From Tubulanus polymorphus (taxonomy: Eukaryota > Nemertea > Palaeonemertea > Tubulaniformes > Tubulanidae): a stretch of 64,000 nt of DNA. The stretch covers positions 2,556,001 to 2,620,000 of the forward strand of contig NC_134035.1 of assembly GCF_964204645.1 (NCBI RefSeq), written 5' to 3'. Position numbers and translations under genes: made by a program. Below the pieces are notes generated by a model. That model was not told the DNA's origin and did no database searches. It worked only from the letters and a program-made list of their open reading frames with translations. Positions 45,901-56,108 of this stretch are shown here, piece after piece. The first letter of the stretch is position 1; the number at the start of each line of letters is the position of its first letter.

Positions 45901-46093
45901 GTACCGGCCGGACACCGACTGGTCAATCACGTTCGAGCAGTTCCTCGCGTCCATGCTCACCGAACCGGCGTTGGTGCGATTCTTCGAAAGCGAACACGAA
46001 CTGAGCGCGCGCATCGACGCGTATCGAAACCGACGTTTGATGCAACGTTCGAACAGCGTCGCGAGCGCCATCACTAATTCGGCGTCGTTATAA
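33948..46093 (+). CDS. TBC1D9: TBC1D9-type Rab GTPase-activating protein, 26 exons, complete
   Basis: Exons: 33948-33991, 34469-34580, 34667-34718, 35097-35267, 35743-35826, 35913-36046, 36451-36516, 36615-36691, 36798-36851, 37189-37390, 37653-37766, 37869-38007, 38275-38392, 38493-38601, 39010-39199, 39954-40100, 40490-40601, 40678-40738, 41094-41429, 41998-42096, 42599-42796, 43231-43396 (or 43447), 44284-44397, 44554-44799, 44890-44972, 45371-46093. Total 3951 bases, 1316 residues and a stop; human TBC1D9 is about 1266. Exon 1 ([15 protein letters not shown]) is nearly identical to the human start, which fixes the ATG. The order is two GRAM domains, TBC domain, EF-hand, acidic tail. TBC domains speed GTP hydrolysis by Rabs. 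It resembles TBC1D9 and TBC1D9B more than TBC1D8 (ITERANP-like exon 2). The Rab target is unknown. Confidence 0.95.
34766..34870. repeat. GTGGATAGTTGACATAG-type element
   Basis: Shares GTGGATGGTTGACATAGTGA, TTAAAAGTTCATCGTTG and GTTATCTTTAACCAACTT with 47320-47425. It sits in TBC1D9 intron 3. A more diverged copy is at about 5420-5510. Confidence 0.65.
35743..37766 (+). other. TBC1D9: TBC1D9 exons 5-11: tandem GRAM domains
   Basis: GRAM1 spans residues about 140-225: exon 5 ends MPPEEKLVN, exon 6 reads [18 protein letters not shown] and [16 protein letters not shown], exons 7-8 follow. GRAM2 spans about 270-370: exon 10 has [28 protein letters not shown] and [15 protein letters not shown], exon 11 has [11 protein letters not shown]. 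These match human TBC1D9 closely. GRAM domains are membrane/phosphoinositide-binding modules in this family. Confidence 0.93.
36192..36330. repeat. GGGGCCGG-type MITE copy
   Basis: GGGGCTGGTTGCATAGTCAC to GACTGTGGAACCGAGCCC; interior as in the 7900 copy. Lies in TBC1D9 intron 6. Confidence 0.7.
39339..39480. repeat. CAGGGTGGCCAC-type element, partial
   Basis: Starts ACGGTGGCCACTTTTCTGGG, followed by GGGAATCAGGGAA-type text. The right end is not clear. Confidence 0.5.
39690..39880 (+). mobile_element. Non-LTR retrotransposon 3' fragment (dead)
   Basis: After a frameshift, the frame from 39719 reads [18 protein letters not shown] and then [13 protein letters not shown]. This is the typical C-terminal tail of CR1/Jockey-like reverse-transcriptase proteins. 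No reverse-transcriptase core is nearby, so it is a 5'-truncated relic in TBC1D9 intron 15. Confidence 0.65.
41490..41860. repeat. Diverged SINE copy
   Basis: Shares ACTGTGGAGAGATAACATCC, AATGAGGATAAG and TGTCTTGCCCACGGG with the SINE at 15905-16238. TBC1D9 intron 19. Confidence 0.6.
42599..43396 (+). other. TBC1D9: TBC1D9 exons 21-22: EF-hand
   Basis: Exon 22 opens with [15 protein letters not shown]. Its 12-residue loop [12 protein letters not shown] has Asp at 1, Asn at 3, Asp at 5, Ile at 8 and Glu at 12, so it can bind Ca2+ by the usual EF-hand rule. It follows ALRLFR of exon 21, as in human TBC1D9. Ca2+ control of the GAP is inferred from homologues. Confidence 0.88.
43397..43447 (+). 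other. TBC1D9: Optional 17-codon extension of TBC1D9 exon 22 (alternative 5' splice site)
   Basis: Two GT donors, gtaccg at 43397 and gtatgtg at 43448, are exactly 51 bases apart. Both leave phase 1, so either joins in frame to exon 23 (44284). The open frame between them encodes a Ser/Asn/Cys-containing peptide. The second donor looks stronger (GTATGT). Both isoforms keep the downstream frame. Confidence 0.55.
43610..43742. repeat. GGACCCAGTTCCACAG-type MITE
   Basis: GGACCCAGTTCCACAGTTCT and CACAACTGTGTGACTGGATCC are inverted ends. Relatives with AGTTAACTCTGAGTTA interiors lie at 44990-45225 and 46640-46840. Confidence 0.65.
43970..44180. repeat. Tandem duplication in TBC1D9 intron 22
   Basis: CATAATGCAGCAA and ACTAAGATTTTGTGAGC, then TACCTTGT.G.AGGATACAAAT, occur twice about 115 bp apart. 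Confidence 0.75.
44284..46093 (+). other. TBC1D9: TBC1D9 exons 23-26: disordered tail and conserved C-terminal blocks
   Basis: Exon 24 (82 codons) is rich in Thr, Ala, Ser and Pro and appears lineage-specific. Exon 26 begins with the conserved [16 protein letters not shown] and [19 protein letters not shown]. It then has a degenerate ATPAAD repeat, a GAT-encoded Asp run at about 45768-45788, and finally the conserved [19 protein letters not shown] block before TAA at 46091. The two conserved blocks also end vertebrate TBC1D9 proteins. Confidence 0.9.
44990..45225. repeat. Two adjoining GGTTCCACAG-type MITE copies
   Basis: The first runs from GGGTTCCACAGTTG to AATGTGGAACGGGGTCC at about 45126, the second from CAGGTTCCACAGTTGCAAG to ACTGTGGAACTGGGTCC at about 45224. 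TBC1D9 intron 25. Confidence 0.65.
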
Positions 46094-46275
46094 TGATTTC
46101 GATGTTCGACGATTAAAAACTCACGCGGTGAAAGGAAGTTATTCGGTTTATTATTCACAACCCAGTTCCTTCGAACTCTCCAGTTACAATAATAAACGAT
46201 TTCATCTTTTATTTAACTATTACTATGTTTGATGATATGTCGAAAATCCTACAATAATAATGAAAAAAATAAAAT
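46094..46275 (+). terminator. TBC1D9 3' UTR with candidate poly(A) signals
   Basis: AATAAA occurs at 46191-46196, about 100 bases after the stop, and again at 46269-46274. Either could end the TBC1D9 mRNA. No experimental end is available. Confidence 0.45.
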
Positions 46276-47315
46276 TAAGTCCAAAAATGTTTCCTCGAGC
46301 TAGTAGTTAGTTCAATGTTTCGACTATATTCTTATTAATTCTAAATATTCCTGAAGATGACTATTAGAATATAGTGGAAACGTCGAATAAACTACTAGCT
46401 CAAGGAAACATTTTCAGACTTCATATCATCTATTCGCTATACTTGTGGGATTCTCTACGTATTATCGTCTCAACACGTGGATATATTGTTTTATCAATGG
46501 TTACAATATTTTATTTTCATAATTCGTAATAAATGAGAGATGTTAAATGCTGGGGGATATGACACGAGCCTTTGAGGGCTGCAGTTACAAATTGCAAGGC
46601 ACTGGAGCCACTTGCTGGAACTACTGGAGCCACTTACGTACGAGAAGGGTGCAGTTGAAAGTTAAGATTTGACTCAAAGAGTTTAGACTCGGTAATTGTT
46701 GAAAATGAACTTATTTCAACTCATCACAACAGCAGGACTGCATCCAGTAGATATAAAGTTCAGGGTTTACTCATTGAAAATGAACTAATTTCTACTCAGA
46801 TTTAACTCTTTTAACTCACAAACTGTGGAGCTGGGTCCAAATTTCTTCTAGTTTGTTTATGTCTAGGGAATCGGAATCAAAGAGAAAAAGGATTGATGAA
46901 CTGCATAAGAAAATTCAAATCAGTTGGATCGGTTAATTTTGAGTTTTGAAAACGGGTTTTTTTGTGAGAAGTTTTAGGAAATAGCTTTGCGATATATATA
47001 GACTTTTTTCGAAAATATTTTCAGTTTTTGATATCATTGTATGTGCAATACGTATGTGGCGCTTCTTGTGTATATGTGAAGTAGATCTCCTACTTGTTAT
47101 AGCTTAATAAGAAATCATCATCGCTGCTTCTAAAATCAGGATCCGATTCCACATTTCTGGGTTGGATTTGACTCAACAATCAAACGTCGTTACATCGAAC
47201 TTCACGGGACCAGAAAATCTGTTAGTTACAACCGATAGTTCGTTTCAGTATCCGGTATGAAACGAATTGAAATGTCTGATGAATTTTGTCTTAGACTGGA
47301 CAATTCTAATCATTT

Positions 47316-47425
47316 CATACCAGTTAACCAGTGGATAGTTGACATAGAGACAATTAAAAGTTCATTGTTAGTATGGTATCTATCCACTGGTTATCTTTAA
47401 CCAACTTTTGAGCAATTGCAACCCC
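47316..47425. repeat. GTGGATAGTTGACATAG-type element
   Basis: Second copy of the 34766 element. ACCAGTGGATAG at the left and CTATCCACTGGT within give an inverted pair. Confidence 0.65.
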
Positions 47426-47449
47426 TGATTTCCTGGTCTCCTCGGGCCA

Positions 47450-47582
47450 GTTTCATAGTCAAGACTTAAGACCAAAAGTGGTCTTAAATCTTAAGACTGA
47501 TCTTAAGTTGTTAGATTGGCTTTAGAAAAAAGTTTGTCTTAGACCTGTCTTAAGTCTAAGCCATGTCTATAGAACCGGACCC
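47450..47582. repeat. GGGGCCGG-type MITE copy, inverted interior
   Basis: CGGGCCAGTTTCATAGTCAA to GTCTATAGAACCGGACCC; the asymmetric interior (AAAAGTGGTCTTAAATC) is reversed relative to the 7900 copy. Confidence 0.7.
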
Positions 47583-47924
47583 TGAAGTTCGATACAGCGA
47601 GGTTTCACTGTATTTAAACGTTGAAAATGAATTAATCTTAACTTGCAATCGAGGGAACGGAATCCTAAACAACTTCATTGTGCAATGAATGTCTATTAAA
47701 ACTGATGCAATCTTTCTACAAAGTTTAGGATGTAATTGTATTGATATAAATGTCGGCTGCCAAGAAGGCTTTTAAGTTATATATACGAAACATTCGATAT
47801 AGAAACGTCATAGCAATCGATGTTAATAACGCATGAAGCCTGACCTGATATATCCATATCAGTAGTTGGTAGCCGTGAAATCCATGTTTAAGTCTGATAA
47901 AAGCCTGCTTAATCCAGATCCATA

Positions 47925-48116
47925 ATGACGATAGCGAAACCCGCTAAATCTAGATCAGTTGTCGATAGCAATGAAATACTGATCGATCCTCCAAAGTACA
48001 ATGTCAGATTGGATAGAGTCAATCCTGACAAAATAGTACTTGATTATAATACCGTATGTGGAGAATGGCATGATGATAACGGAAAAAAAATATTAAGTTC
48101 GAAAGTGTTTTCTTGA
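47925..48116 (+). CDS. Unrecognised 63-codon ORF between genes
   Basis: An ATG-started frame with charged, soluble-looking content (EILIDPPKYNVRLDRVNP, GEWHDDNGKK) ends in TGA. No splice sites or family could be assigned. Its composition looks more protein-like than that of neighbouring short ORFs, but length alone does not exclude chance. Confidence 0.15.
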   Translation: MTIAKPAKSRSVVDSNEILIDPPKYNVRLDRVNPDKIVLDYNTVCGEWHDDNGKKILSSKVFS

Positions 48117-49354
48117 GCTATTTTCTAATAGTCACAACACTAGCATTTTATCAATGGTTAATATTGGTCCTGATTCCGTAGCGCTAAGATACTGTGCTCA
48201 GATAGTTTCTGCCGTATATGTGCCGGGTAAATGTATATATGTTACTTTGGAATTAATCGTACGTTTGTTATCATTTCCCGCGAGCCTGGGCTCTCGTCTT
48301 CCAGTGACAAAAGCGCTAAATGTTATCTTGTATAGGTTTGTAGGCTTCTAAGTTGGAAGAATGTGCTGAACAATTTATTTAGGCTATATATCGAACATCA
48401 TTATTCCAGCAAGTTGTCTTAGCCTGGTGTTCATATTTTCAAAAAGGACGAAAAATAGTAGGTTTAATTTTGGCTCATTAGGGGCACTGGGTACTTCGAA
48501 AGGCTCATGAAACTCACTGGAATCCGGCTGTTATTTTCAGGCTTATTTCTCGTTATATTATTAACACCTTTGTTTAGTCGCGAGGTGCTGTAATATGTGT
48601 ACATTGTATTTAAATTATAAATAATTGAAAAATTGCTGGGAAAAACGAATTTGATTTTGTTGTTGATTGTAGGAGATATTATTCACAGGATAGCGGTTGT
48701 CAATTGACACCTGAAGATTCTATCAGCACCAAATTAAATTGAATATACAGTTAAACGACGTTGATACGATTCTGATAAAGACAAAATCCGTTAATTAAAT
48801 CGTACGATGATTTCCAGCATTTCCCAAGTAAGATATTTATATCAATCCAGATTTTGATAATACAACAATATCACTTTCGCCCACAAGATTTGTATGAACA
48901 AGATTCCAGTACTAGTTTATCCACACACGGGGGCCTGCGGTACAAACATTTACTACTGGTAGAATCACAGCGGTGGCTAAATTTGGAGAGGGGAGCTGTT
49001 GGGAATCAAGTAATTTATTTTATGCTATGGCCTTATTACAGTTCCACGATATTGTTCAGCTGCCTACTGGCGCGTGTTCAACCCAGTGCAGGAACCTAAG
49101 CTCAATGTAAATCCATTCAACAATAGAAAGACACAATGGTGGTTTTTCATAGTTGTTGATATCATTTACACGTGCTATTGATGACAATTGTGCTCCTGTT
49201 CCTGCTTCCTGAGGAACGACGTCTTTATGTTTTATGTGTTACTGTTCGTCTCCGTACTGTCCTGTACTGTTCCGTGTTTATTAATCCGTTCTATTTTTCA
49301 GGTTCTAATCCGTTTTATTTTTCAGGGCCGATTTCTCTGTCGAATTTCAACGTT

Positions 49355-50170
49355 TGCTGGAACAAAACTAATGTCCGAAAGCGTCAGCTCTCCGTCGCCG
49401 GTCACGTGTCGAGGATGTCAGACAAAGAGCCGGTCAGGAAATGGCTGACCTCTACACGCCCTCATACGGAACATGAAAACCAGGATGACGAGGCCTTACT
49501 CTCCCCACCTATCAACAGAGAGTGTGCTAGGTGACGTCAATGACGGGCAGATCTGTCGGATTGTTTGCAGTGAAAATGGAGTGGTAAAGCTGGACTGTCT
49601 ACTAGTATTCATTGATTCCTTTTCAGGAATTGCTTCGGGCAAAGATTTGTCTCTTGTCTTCCTTTGCGTTCTAGCATTCATTGATTCCTTTTAAGGGATT
49701 GCTTCGGGCGGGGATTAATTTCCCTGTCTTCCTTTGCGTGCTAGGATTCATTGATTCACTGTGGGATCGCTTGCATGCTAGCATTCATTGATTCCTTTTA
49801 AGGGATTGCTTCGGACAGGGATTAATTTCCCTGTCTTCCTTTGAGTGTTAGTATTCATTGATTCCCTGTGGGTTGCTTCGGGCAGGGATAAGTCTTGTCT
49901 TCCTTTGAGTGCTAGTGCGGGCAATCCAGTTGCGCTACTTTATTTTTGTCACAAGCAATCTTGCAGGTTTATCAGTTACTGACGTCACGCAGCACACCCT
50001 GTGGGTAAATGGTGAAAGTAAGGCGTCGTCATCCTGGTTTTTGTGTTCTGTGTGAGGGCGTGTAGAGGGCAGTATATTCCTGGCTGGCTCATTGTCTGGT
50101 GTTCTCGGCATGTGACCGGCGAAGGAGAGTTGTAAAGCTTTCGGACATTAGTTTTGTTCTGTACCAGGTT
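49355..50170. mobile_element. Inverted pair of retroelement-like segments around a tandem array
   Basis: The segment 49355-49545 (AACAAAACTAATGTCCGAAAG through TGACGTCA) recurs inverted at 49981-50165 with moderate divergence. Its frame reads LSVAGHVSRMSDKEPVRKW, resembling the GHVxRM motif near the end of non-LTR retrotransposon polyproteins. Between the arms lie four to five diverged units of about 70 bp (49596-49920) with CATTGATTCCTTTTAAGGGA. Confidence 0.55.
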
Positions 50171-50199
50171 TTCATCGCTCTTCTCTTTTTTCATTTCAG

Positions 50200-50401
50200 G
50201 ACTCCCAAGATGAAGAAGAAGATGCTGAAGGCGACTACAACGAAGACAATGTCGAAAAAAGAACACTGAACTCGGCAATATTGAAAGTTAAGTTGATATA
50301 CGTGTAAATTACGATATATGATACAGAAAGGATTGTGTAACTACAAAATATCATTCTTTTGCTCATTTCAGCTTAATCTGGAAAGGCCCAGCCGATACTA
50401 A
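50200..50401 (+). CDS. Candidate terminal exon pair, unknown gene
   Basis: A good acceptor (ttttttcatttcag) opens a 29-codon acidic exon, 50200-50286 (DSQDEEEDAEGDYNEDN), with donor gttaag. A second acceptor (tgctcatttcag) at 50372 continues in phase for nine codons to TAA at 50401. Both look like real splice borders, but no upstream exons were found. The stretch adjoins a retroelement remnant. Confidence 0.22.
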
Positions 50402-50714
50402 ACCCAGTTATCTCGAAAGGTAAGTTGACTTATATGGAATTTATTATGATTAATGCTATATATATGAAGAATTATGTATATTTCAAGATATTGTATAATT
50501 ACAGGATATCTTCTTTTACTCGCTAAGTAACATCTATAAGACAAGCTCAGCCTGAGATCAATTAGTCATCTAGATTCTACTGATTAAAACAGCCAACAAA
50601 AGATTCCATCTTGAATTGAACTCATCAACTATCACAGCTAGAAATCTAGATTCAGCCAGCATTGGTTTATCGCCCAATGATTGATTTCTTCTACAATAGG
50701 TGGAGCAGATACAA

Positions 50715-50880
50715 TGCGCGTCTTATATATAAACACTTATTCAGGAGCAGCAGAGACAATGCGTATATTATGAACACTTATTTAGGAGCAGCAGAGACAA
50801 TGCGTATATTATAAACACTTATTCAGGAGCAGCAGAGACAATGCGTATCTTATAAAACACTTATTCAGGAGAAGCAACGA
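50715..50880. repeat. Short tandem array (about 40 bp)
   Basis: Four copies of CTTATTCAGGAGCAGCAGAG, followed by ACAATGCGTATATTAT. Confidence 0.8.
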
Positions 50881-53361
50881 CAGTAGAATATGTGAAGTAT
50901 TGATTTATTCTACGTATCACCTTTTTTCAAACCAGTCTGATGGGTACCATGAGTTTACAAAATTCATTGTCTATTTGAAGGGGTGGAATAAACTATAAAG
51001 AAAGAGTTTTAATGTTGATTAATGAAAATTGAAGTTAGGTAATTTGGGCTCTAGGCCTGAGAAGGAACTATTCATATTTGAATATTTCAATAAAATGGCA
51101 TCCTCCTGATTCTTTATATTGATTAGGCAAACTGTTTTTGATTTGTAAACAGATGAGTCATTAAAGTCCTTAAAGTTTGTTCTTGAAGTCTCATAAAATC
51201 TACGCTCCATTAATTCATCATATTGATCGCGTATAGCGTCTGGGTTCGACTCGTAGGTCAGTTGAAATACACTTAAACTGAGATATAGTATCGACAGGAT
51301 AGTTCAGATAAGCTTCATACATTAGTTAAACATAGCTTTGCATGATTTGTAATAATGACATAGTTTATGGGATGAATACTCTTTTAGTTTTTATGGTTGT
51401 GGGCCATAGACGTTTTTGTTTTATAGAGTCCATGATTGGATTGTTTTTGAAATACAGTCCACGTGTTTGAGGAGCTTACATAATAATTCCTCGAGCACAA
51501 ACCTGGCATTTTTTATAATTGTTGTATGAGAATAAATATGATTGTTTGAAATTCTTCATTTGTTTATTTAATTAGCTATTCTGAACTTTCTTTTCAACCG
51601 ATTTATTTTATTTTAGGGCCTAACATTTTTTCTGCCGAATTTCTGGATATTTTTCTCACAGAAATAAATAAATTTTTTGCGTACATTTGTGATGCATATT
51701 TTGTTGCGTCTTTTTCTTTCACCACAGTTAGTCATGTATTTTTAATTCAAATCATGGTTGAATTTCAAACCCATCATTTATCTATTACAAACTATTTTCA
51801 TTAGATTGAATAGGTTCGCGGATTTTTTACTTCATCATGTTTAGAAATATTTTGGGAAGGATTAGCCATGCATTTACAGTATCTGATGCTATAAACATCA
51901 TCGCTCCGTCATGCTGAGTTTACATTTCACATTCAACCAGTATCTACATGCAGCTGTACAGTGTGGCTGGAATAACAAGCTCACTTCATGTAGGCGAGAC
52001 ATGGGCATGGCACTTATTTGATCCCCTCCTCAAAACACTCAAAATAAAAAGTCAAACAGGCACAGGGTTTATCAAACAAGATGACAGAGAATGAATAATT
52101 ATGAAAGTGAAACCAACCAGTGTGTTTTGACAGATCAGAATGTCGGAAGGCGTCGTGGTAGGCCTATATAATGGTCTGCCGATCACACAGTCTATGGAAT
52201 AGACTGTCTATTCCATCGAATTTATCCATCTGTGCAAATAGAAGCCGGTATCTGTTGATGAATATAAGTCTCTATAAATGGACACGATTGTTAAGAGAGG
52301 AGATGAAGAGCTGTCAGTCGGTAGATGCGCCGGTTAATCAACTTCATTTGTGAAATCCTGATACTTTTTTGCAGACGGAATACGAATATGGTGAAATCGT
52401 TGTAGTGTAGCTACAGTGATTTTTCTATCAAATCGCTCACGTGCCACAGTAGAACAGCGAGCTGCGTCAGATTTAAACAGTCAGGTGCTGTCGCTAGATA
52501 TAACGATAGCGGTGAAAACGCGAACTAACATTTTACTCACTTGCCAGAGTCTTCGAACTGTTAGAACGGACACAATATTTACCGCAAAAAGACGTTCTTA
52601 TGACGTACAGCACTGATCGCTCTAACAGCGGGCCGGACTCGAGAAAAAATTATGAAATCCTTCAAACAGCATTAGAATTACAAACTAGCCAATTTTTCTG
52701 GTTGAAGATCAGTCAAATACGAAAATGGAGAGTGCTAAACAAACTCACTCACTTACTCACTCACCAATTTACTCAATTAACTCTGGTCTCCTCTGGTATA
52801 CATACCCCTGTTTTTAGTCTATATCTCACACCTGACGATGATCTCTAGGTGAGATCGAAACGTCGTGTATTTTATATATTTCAGATTGTTCGAATTAATA
52901 AATTTCTTGTTTTTAAATTCTTTTAATTTGTAGATAGTGGGTTTTCATCTTATTATCCGTTCACCACGTTTGAGTGTAGTTATCGTTCTATAGTGCTAAA
53001 CAACATTTTTTGTTTGGCGAAAAGTGGAATTGTATTCATAAAAAAATTATTTTCACACTAGCCATCGAAATGGTCTTACTATTATTGAACGGGCGGGTGC
53101 GTGTTGCTTTTGGACACATTTTCGGTGGCTAATATTTCATCCACTTAGTTGAACTATGGATGACTAAATCCCGGCCCGGATTTTTAATTGATGGCGTCAA
53201 TTAAAGTGACTTTTCCAGCGGTGTGTCTCACTAGAATATTACTTGCTCCAGCTTGCGTCATTAATGACATTTTTTATTCGCCAGTTACTTGAAATTCTTT
53301 CTAAACGAGTGGAGAATTACAAAATAATTCTATCATTTTCGGCCCCCAAAAATATCGATTT

Positions 53362-53516
53362 TAAAAACAAGAATTTATTTATTCAATCTAAAATATATAG
53401 AATACACGACGTTTCGATCTAACCCTAGAGATCATCGTCAGGTGTGGATCTCTAGGGTGAGATCGAAATGTCGTGTATTCTTTATATTTTAGATTGAATA
53501 AATAAATTCTTGTTTT
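53362..53516. repeat. 155-bp hairpin element
   Basis: AAACAAGAATTTATTTATTC at the left and GAATAAATAAATTCTTGTTT at the right are perfect inverted ends; the centre contains two inverted CTAGAGATC segments. A half copy without the left arm is at about 52831-52945. Confidence 0.85.
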
Positions 53517-53994
53517 TGAATTCTTTTAATCTGTAGATAGTGGGTTTTTATCTAATAATGTGTAAAAAGTTCTATTTCGATAAATAGTTTGTCCATGATG
53601 CCTGTTCAAGGACTCTGGCAAGCGAGTAAAAAGTTAGTTCCAGTTTTTACCGCTATCGTTGTACATAGGGGCAGCACTTGATGGTTGGTATTTGATAAGG
53701 CTGGCTAACGCTTGCGGGCCGGATAATTATGAAATTCTTGAAACAATACTGAAACTACTCAACTGGCAATGCATTTCTATCATAAATACTAGCAAAAAAG
53801 AGAAAAAAGCTAATTTGAATTGGGAACAGGAGTGGGTGCCAGTTCACCAGCCTGGTGATTACAATCGAATCGACCAATACAAATATTCATTAGTACATTC
53901 ATCTTTTTTCTATCATCAAAATGTTAATTTTCCCTAAAATCAGAATAAAAACCTCGAAACAAAAGGAAAAATTACTTACCCTACTTATTTACCA

Positions 53995-54400
53995 TTAAAA
54001 TTCAAAAGCTTTATCTTCCATCATGTCCATATGAGGGACAACCATTTCTTCCATATCTGGACCTCGTTGCAACTGCAGTACATACTGGATTTTCGTAAGA
54101 AAATGTCCTTCAAAGTGTAAATTATGGTCTGAACGTCTTCGAGTACTAGGCCCACTCAAACTGGCAAATCAAAACGATTGTCTAAGGTGATATACCTTGT
54201 ACACCTCTGGCTACAGCACAGCGACTATTTGTGTCAAAGTTAATGCACAAACGACCATCAAATTCCGCTTCTTTAATTCTCTTTAGACGAAATCTATCGA
54301 ACTGGGTATCGTGCCACAGCCGAGTGATGTTCGACTCGCATATCCAGCCAGAGAAGATTATCGAACCATCCACGCTATACAATACAGGGACTACGGACAT
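53995..54400 (-). CDS. Weak candidate two-exon gene, unknown product
   Basis: Exon 54196-54400 begins with an ATG, directly preceded by an in-frame TGA, and ends at donor gtatat after 68 codons. Exon 53995-54107 enters in phase after ctttgaag and ends in TAA. Together they would encode about 105 residues. The first part contains SGWICESNITRLWHD and FRLKRIKEAEFDGR. The second ends in a Met/Asp/Glu-rich tail, DMEEMVVPHMDMMEDK. I do not recognise the family. The acceptor lacks a clear pyrimidine tract. It may also be a decayed transposon ORF. Confidence 0.28.
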
Positions 54401-56108
54401 TCATGAGTGATCTTCAAGTGAAGAAAATCAGGGCGGAAAAAAGACTCGAGAAAACGAGCGAAATTTTCGTATAAAAATCACTTTTATTCAACTTCGCGAA
54501 ATGTCCTCGCTACAGACATACAATATATATAAATCAGATGAAAAATCATACAATATAATAACAAAATATTGGTCGGAATCTTTAATATGTACATTGTGTA
54601 TACAATAATAATAAATAAAGATAAATATCTCTTTCATGAATTTACAATATTTTTCAGGGTCGGAACGAGGAGATTATGGAATGAGAGAGAATACAAATAT
54701 AAACAGTCTAAGTTTGCGACGAGTAAATGTTCATATATTTGGCACATGATACGCTCGTAAAGTTATCACAGACTGATTATCGATCGATTCATCCGCCTCG
54801 TCGAAAAGATTATCTATAAATCTCGATTAGAAAACCGAGCTAGGGCGACCGGGCGCTATAGGTTCAGCAGATTTCAGTCAATATATCAATATATGTAAAA
54901 ATAAGTAAAGACGATGCACACTTGTGTCCTGGACTAAGTTCTACAGTTCTCGATTAGAGTAAGACATTGGAAATTAACTAAAGCACGGTTTGAATGAAGC
55001 AGTAAGGTTTAAGCGAAAGTTCTGGTAACAAACCACTTTTTAGCACAGCAAAGGTAGCACTTTTTCAGTGAATCGTGCCTATGTTATACGTTTTAACTGC
55101 TCATTATGATTTGTCAAACCGCAATAATCTATGGACAAATCACTTATGTCATTCATGCACTAGTTGCATGTGTCATCCAGAAGTAACGCGTGCTTAGCTT
55201 TTGATTATTCCATCAATGCTTAGTATGTTACAATTATGAATGCTGCGATAAAAAGTTTTCAGATGGTTTGTAAGTCATAAGTAGCACCTTCCAGCACTAT
55301 ACAACATTTTTGTAAAAGGTTAGCGCTAATCAGCAGCGCATCAACAGATCGTTTCTAAAAAGGGACCGGTTGTCCAAAAGTTAGTTACATGACAAGTGAG
55401 TAGACAAGAAGTACGCCTGATGATGGCTAACAGTTGTTAGCCGAAATATAATCATTCTGATAAAGAATTTTTCAATCTTGGCTTCGTTATTGTGGGATTT
55501 CTCTCATGACAAGTGAGTAACCGAGCATTTTACTTAAAATGATATCAATGCCAACAATTTTCTAATGGAGGTATCTACAAAACCTATGAGCACGGAGATA
55601 AATATCGCATACTACCGGTAAATAATATCTATAAATGAAACATGTACGAAAGCGTCCTATTCTATATCTATTCTCTAGCTTGAAATGAGCCACACGAAAA
55701 ATAATCATCGATAACTGACTGATGTACGATTCTTACAAGCATCTCACACAAGCATCATTCATTATCTCACACCGTTTAAATGGCAGTGATTGACATTAAT
55801 TTACTCAGAATCTTTTTCTTTCATTTCTCTTTTTTTCGAGTTAAGAAGTTAACACGACAGAAGTTGTTTTTACTCGGAACATTGCGCAGTAAGAAAGCAA
55901 ACCCTTCACATAGTTCAACTAAACCTTACAGCACGGTGCAACTGACTTTAACCGATGCAATCCTATTGCTGCCATTTCTCGAAATATCTATCGGTAAATT
56001 TTTCAACTGCCATATTTTCGAGACGACGCACGTTTAGAGAGTATTCTCTCCACGCTGAACAACGACGATGACGAATGATATCGCAGTCGTCGCCGTGGTT
56101 TTCATTCG
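54401..56108 (-). other. Probable 3' UTR and downstream region of the nuclear receptor
   Basis: No coding signal is visible on either strand. On the minus strand an AATAAA occurs at 54488-54483 and could end a 3' UTR of about 1.6 kb. The stretch also contains the hairpin motif near 55417 described separately. It is otherwise A/T-rich. Confidence 0.3.

Larger units (their letters stand above)
46276..53994. other. Intergenic region between TBC1D9 and the nuclear receptor
   Basis: Mostly repeats: MITE copies (46640-46840, 47450-47582), a retroelement inverted pair (49355-50170), short tandem units (49596-49920, 50715-50880) and hairpin elements (52830-52870, 53362-53516). Weak coding candidates within it are listed separately. 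The stretch 51000-52100 is A/T-rich with nothing recognisable. Confidence 0.5.
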
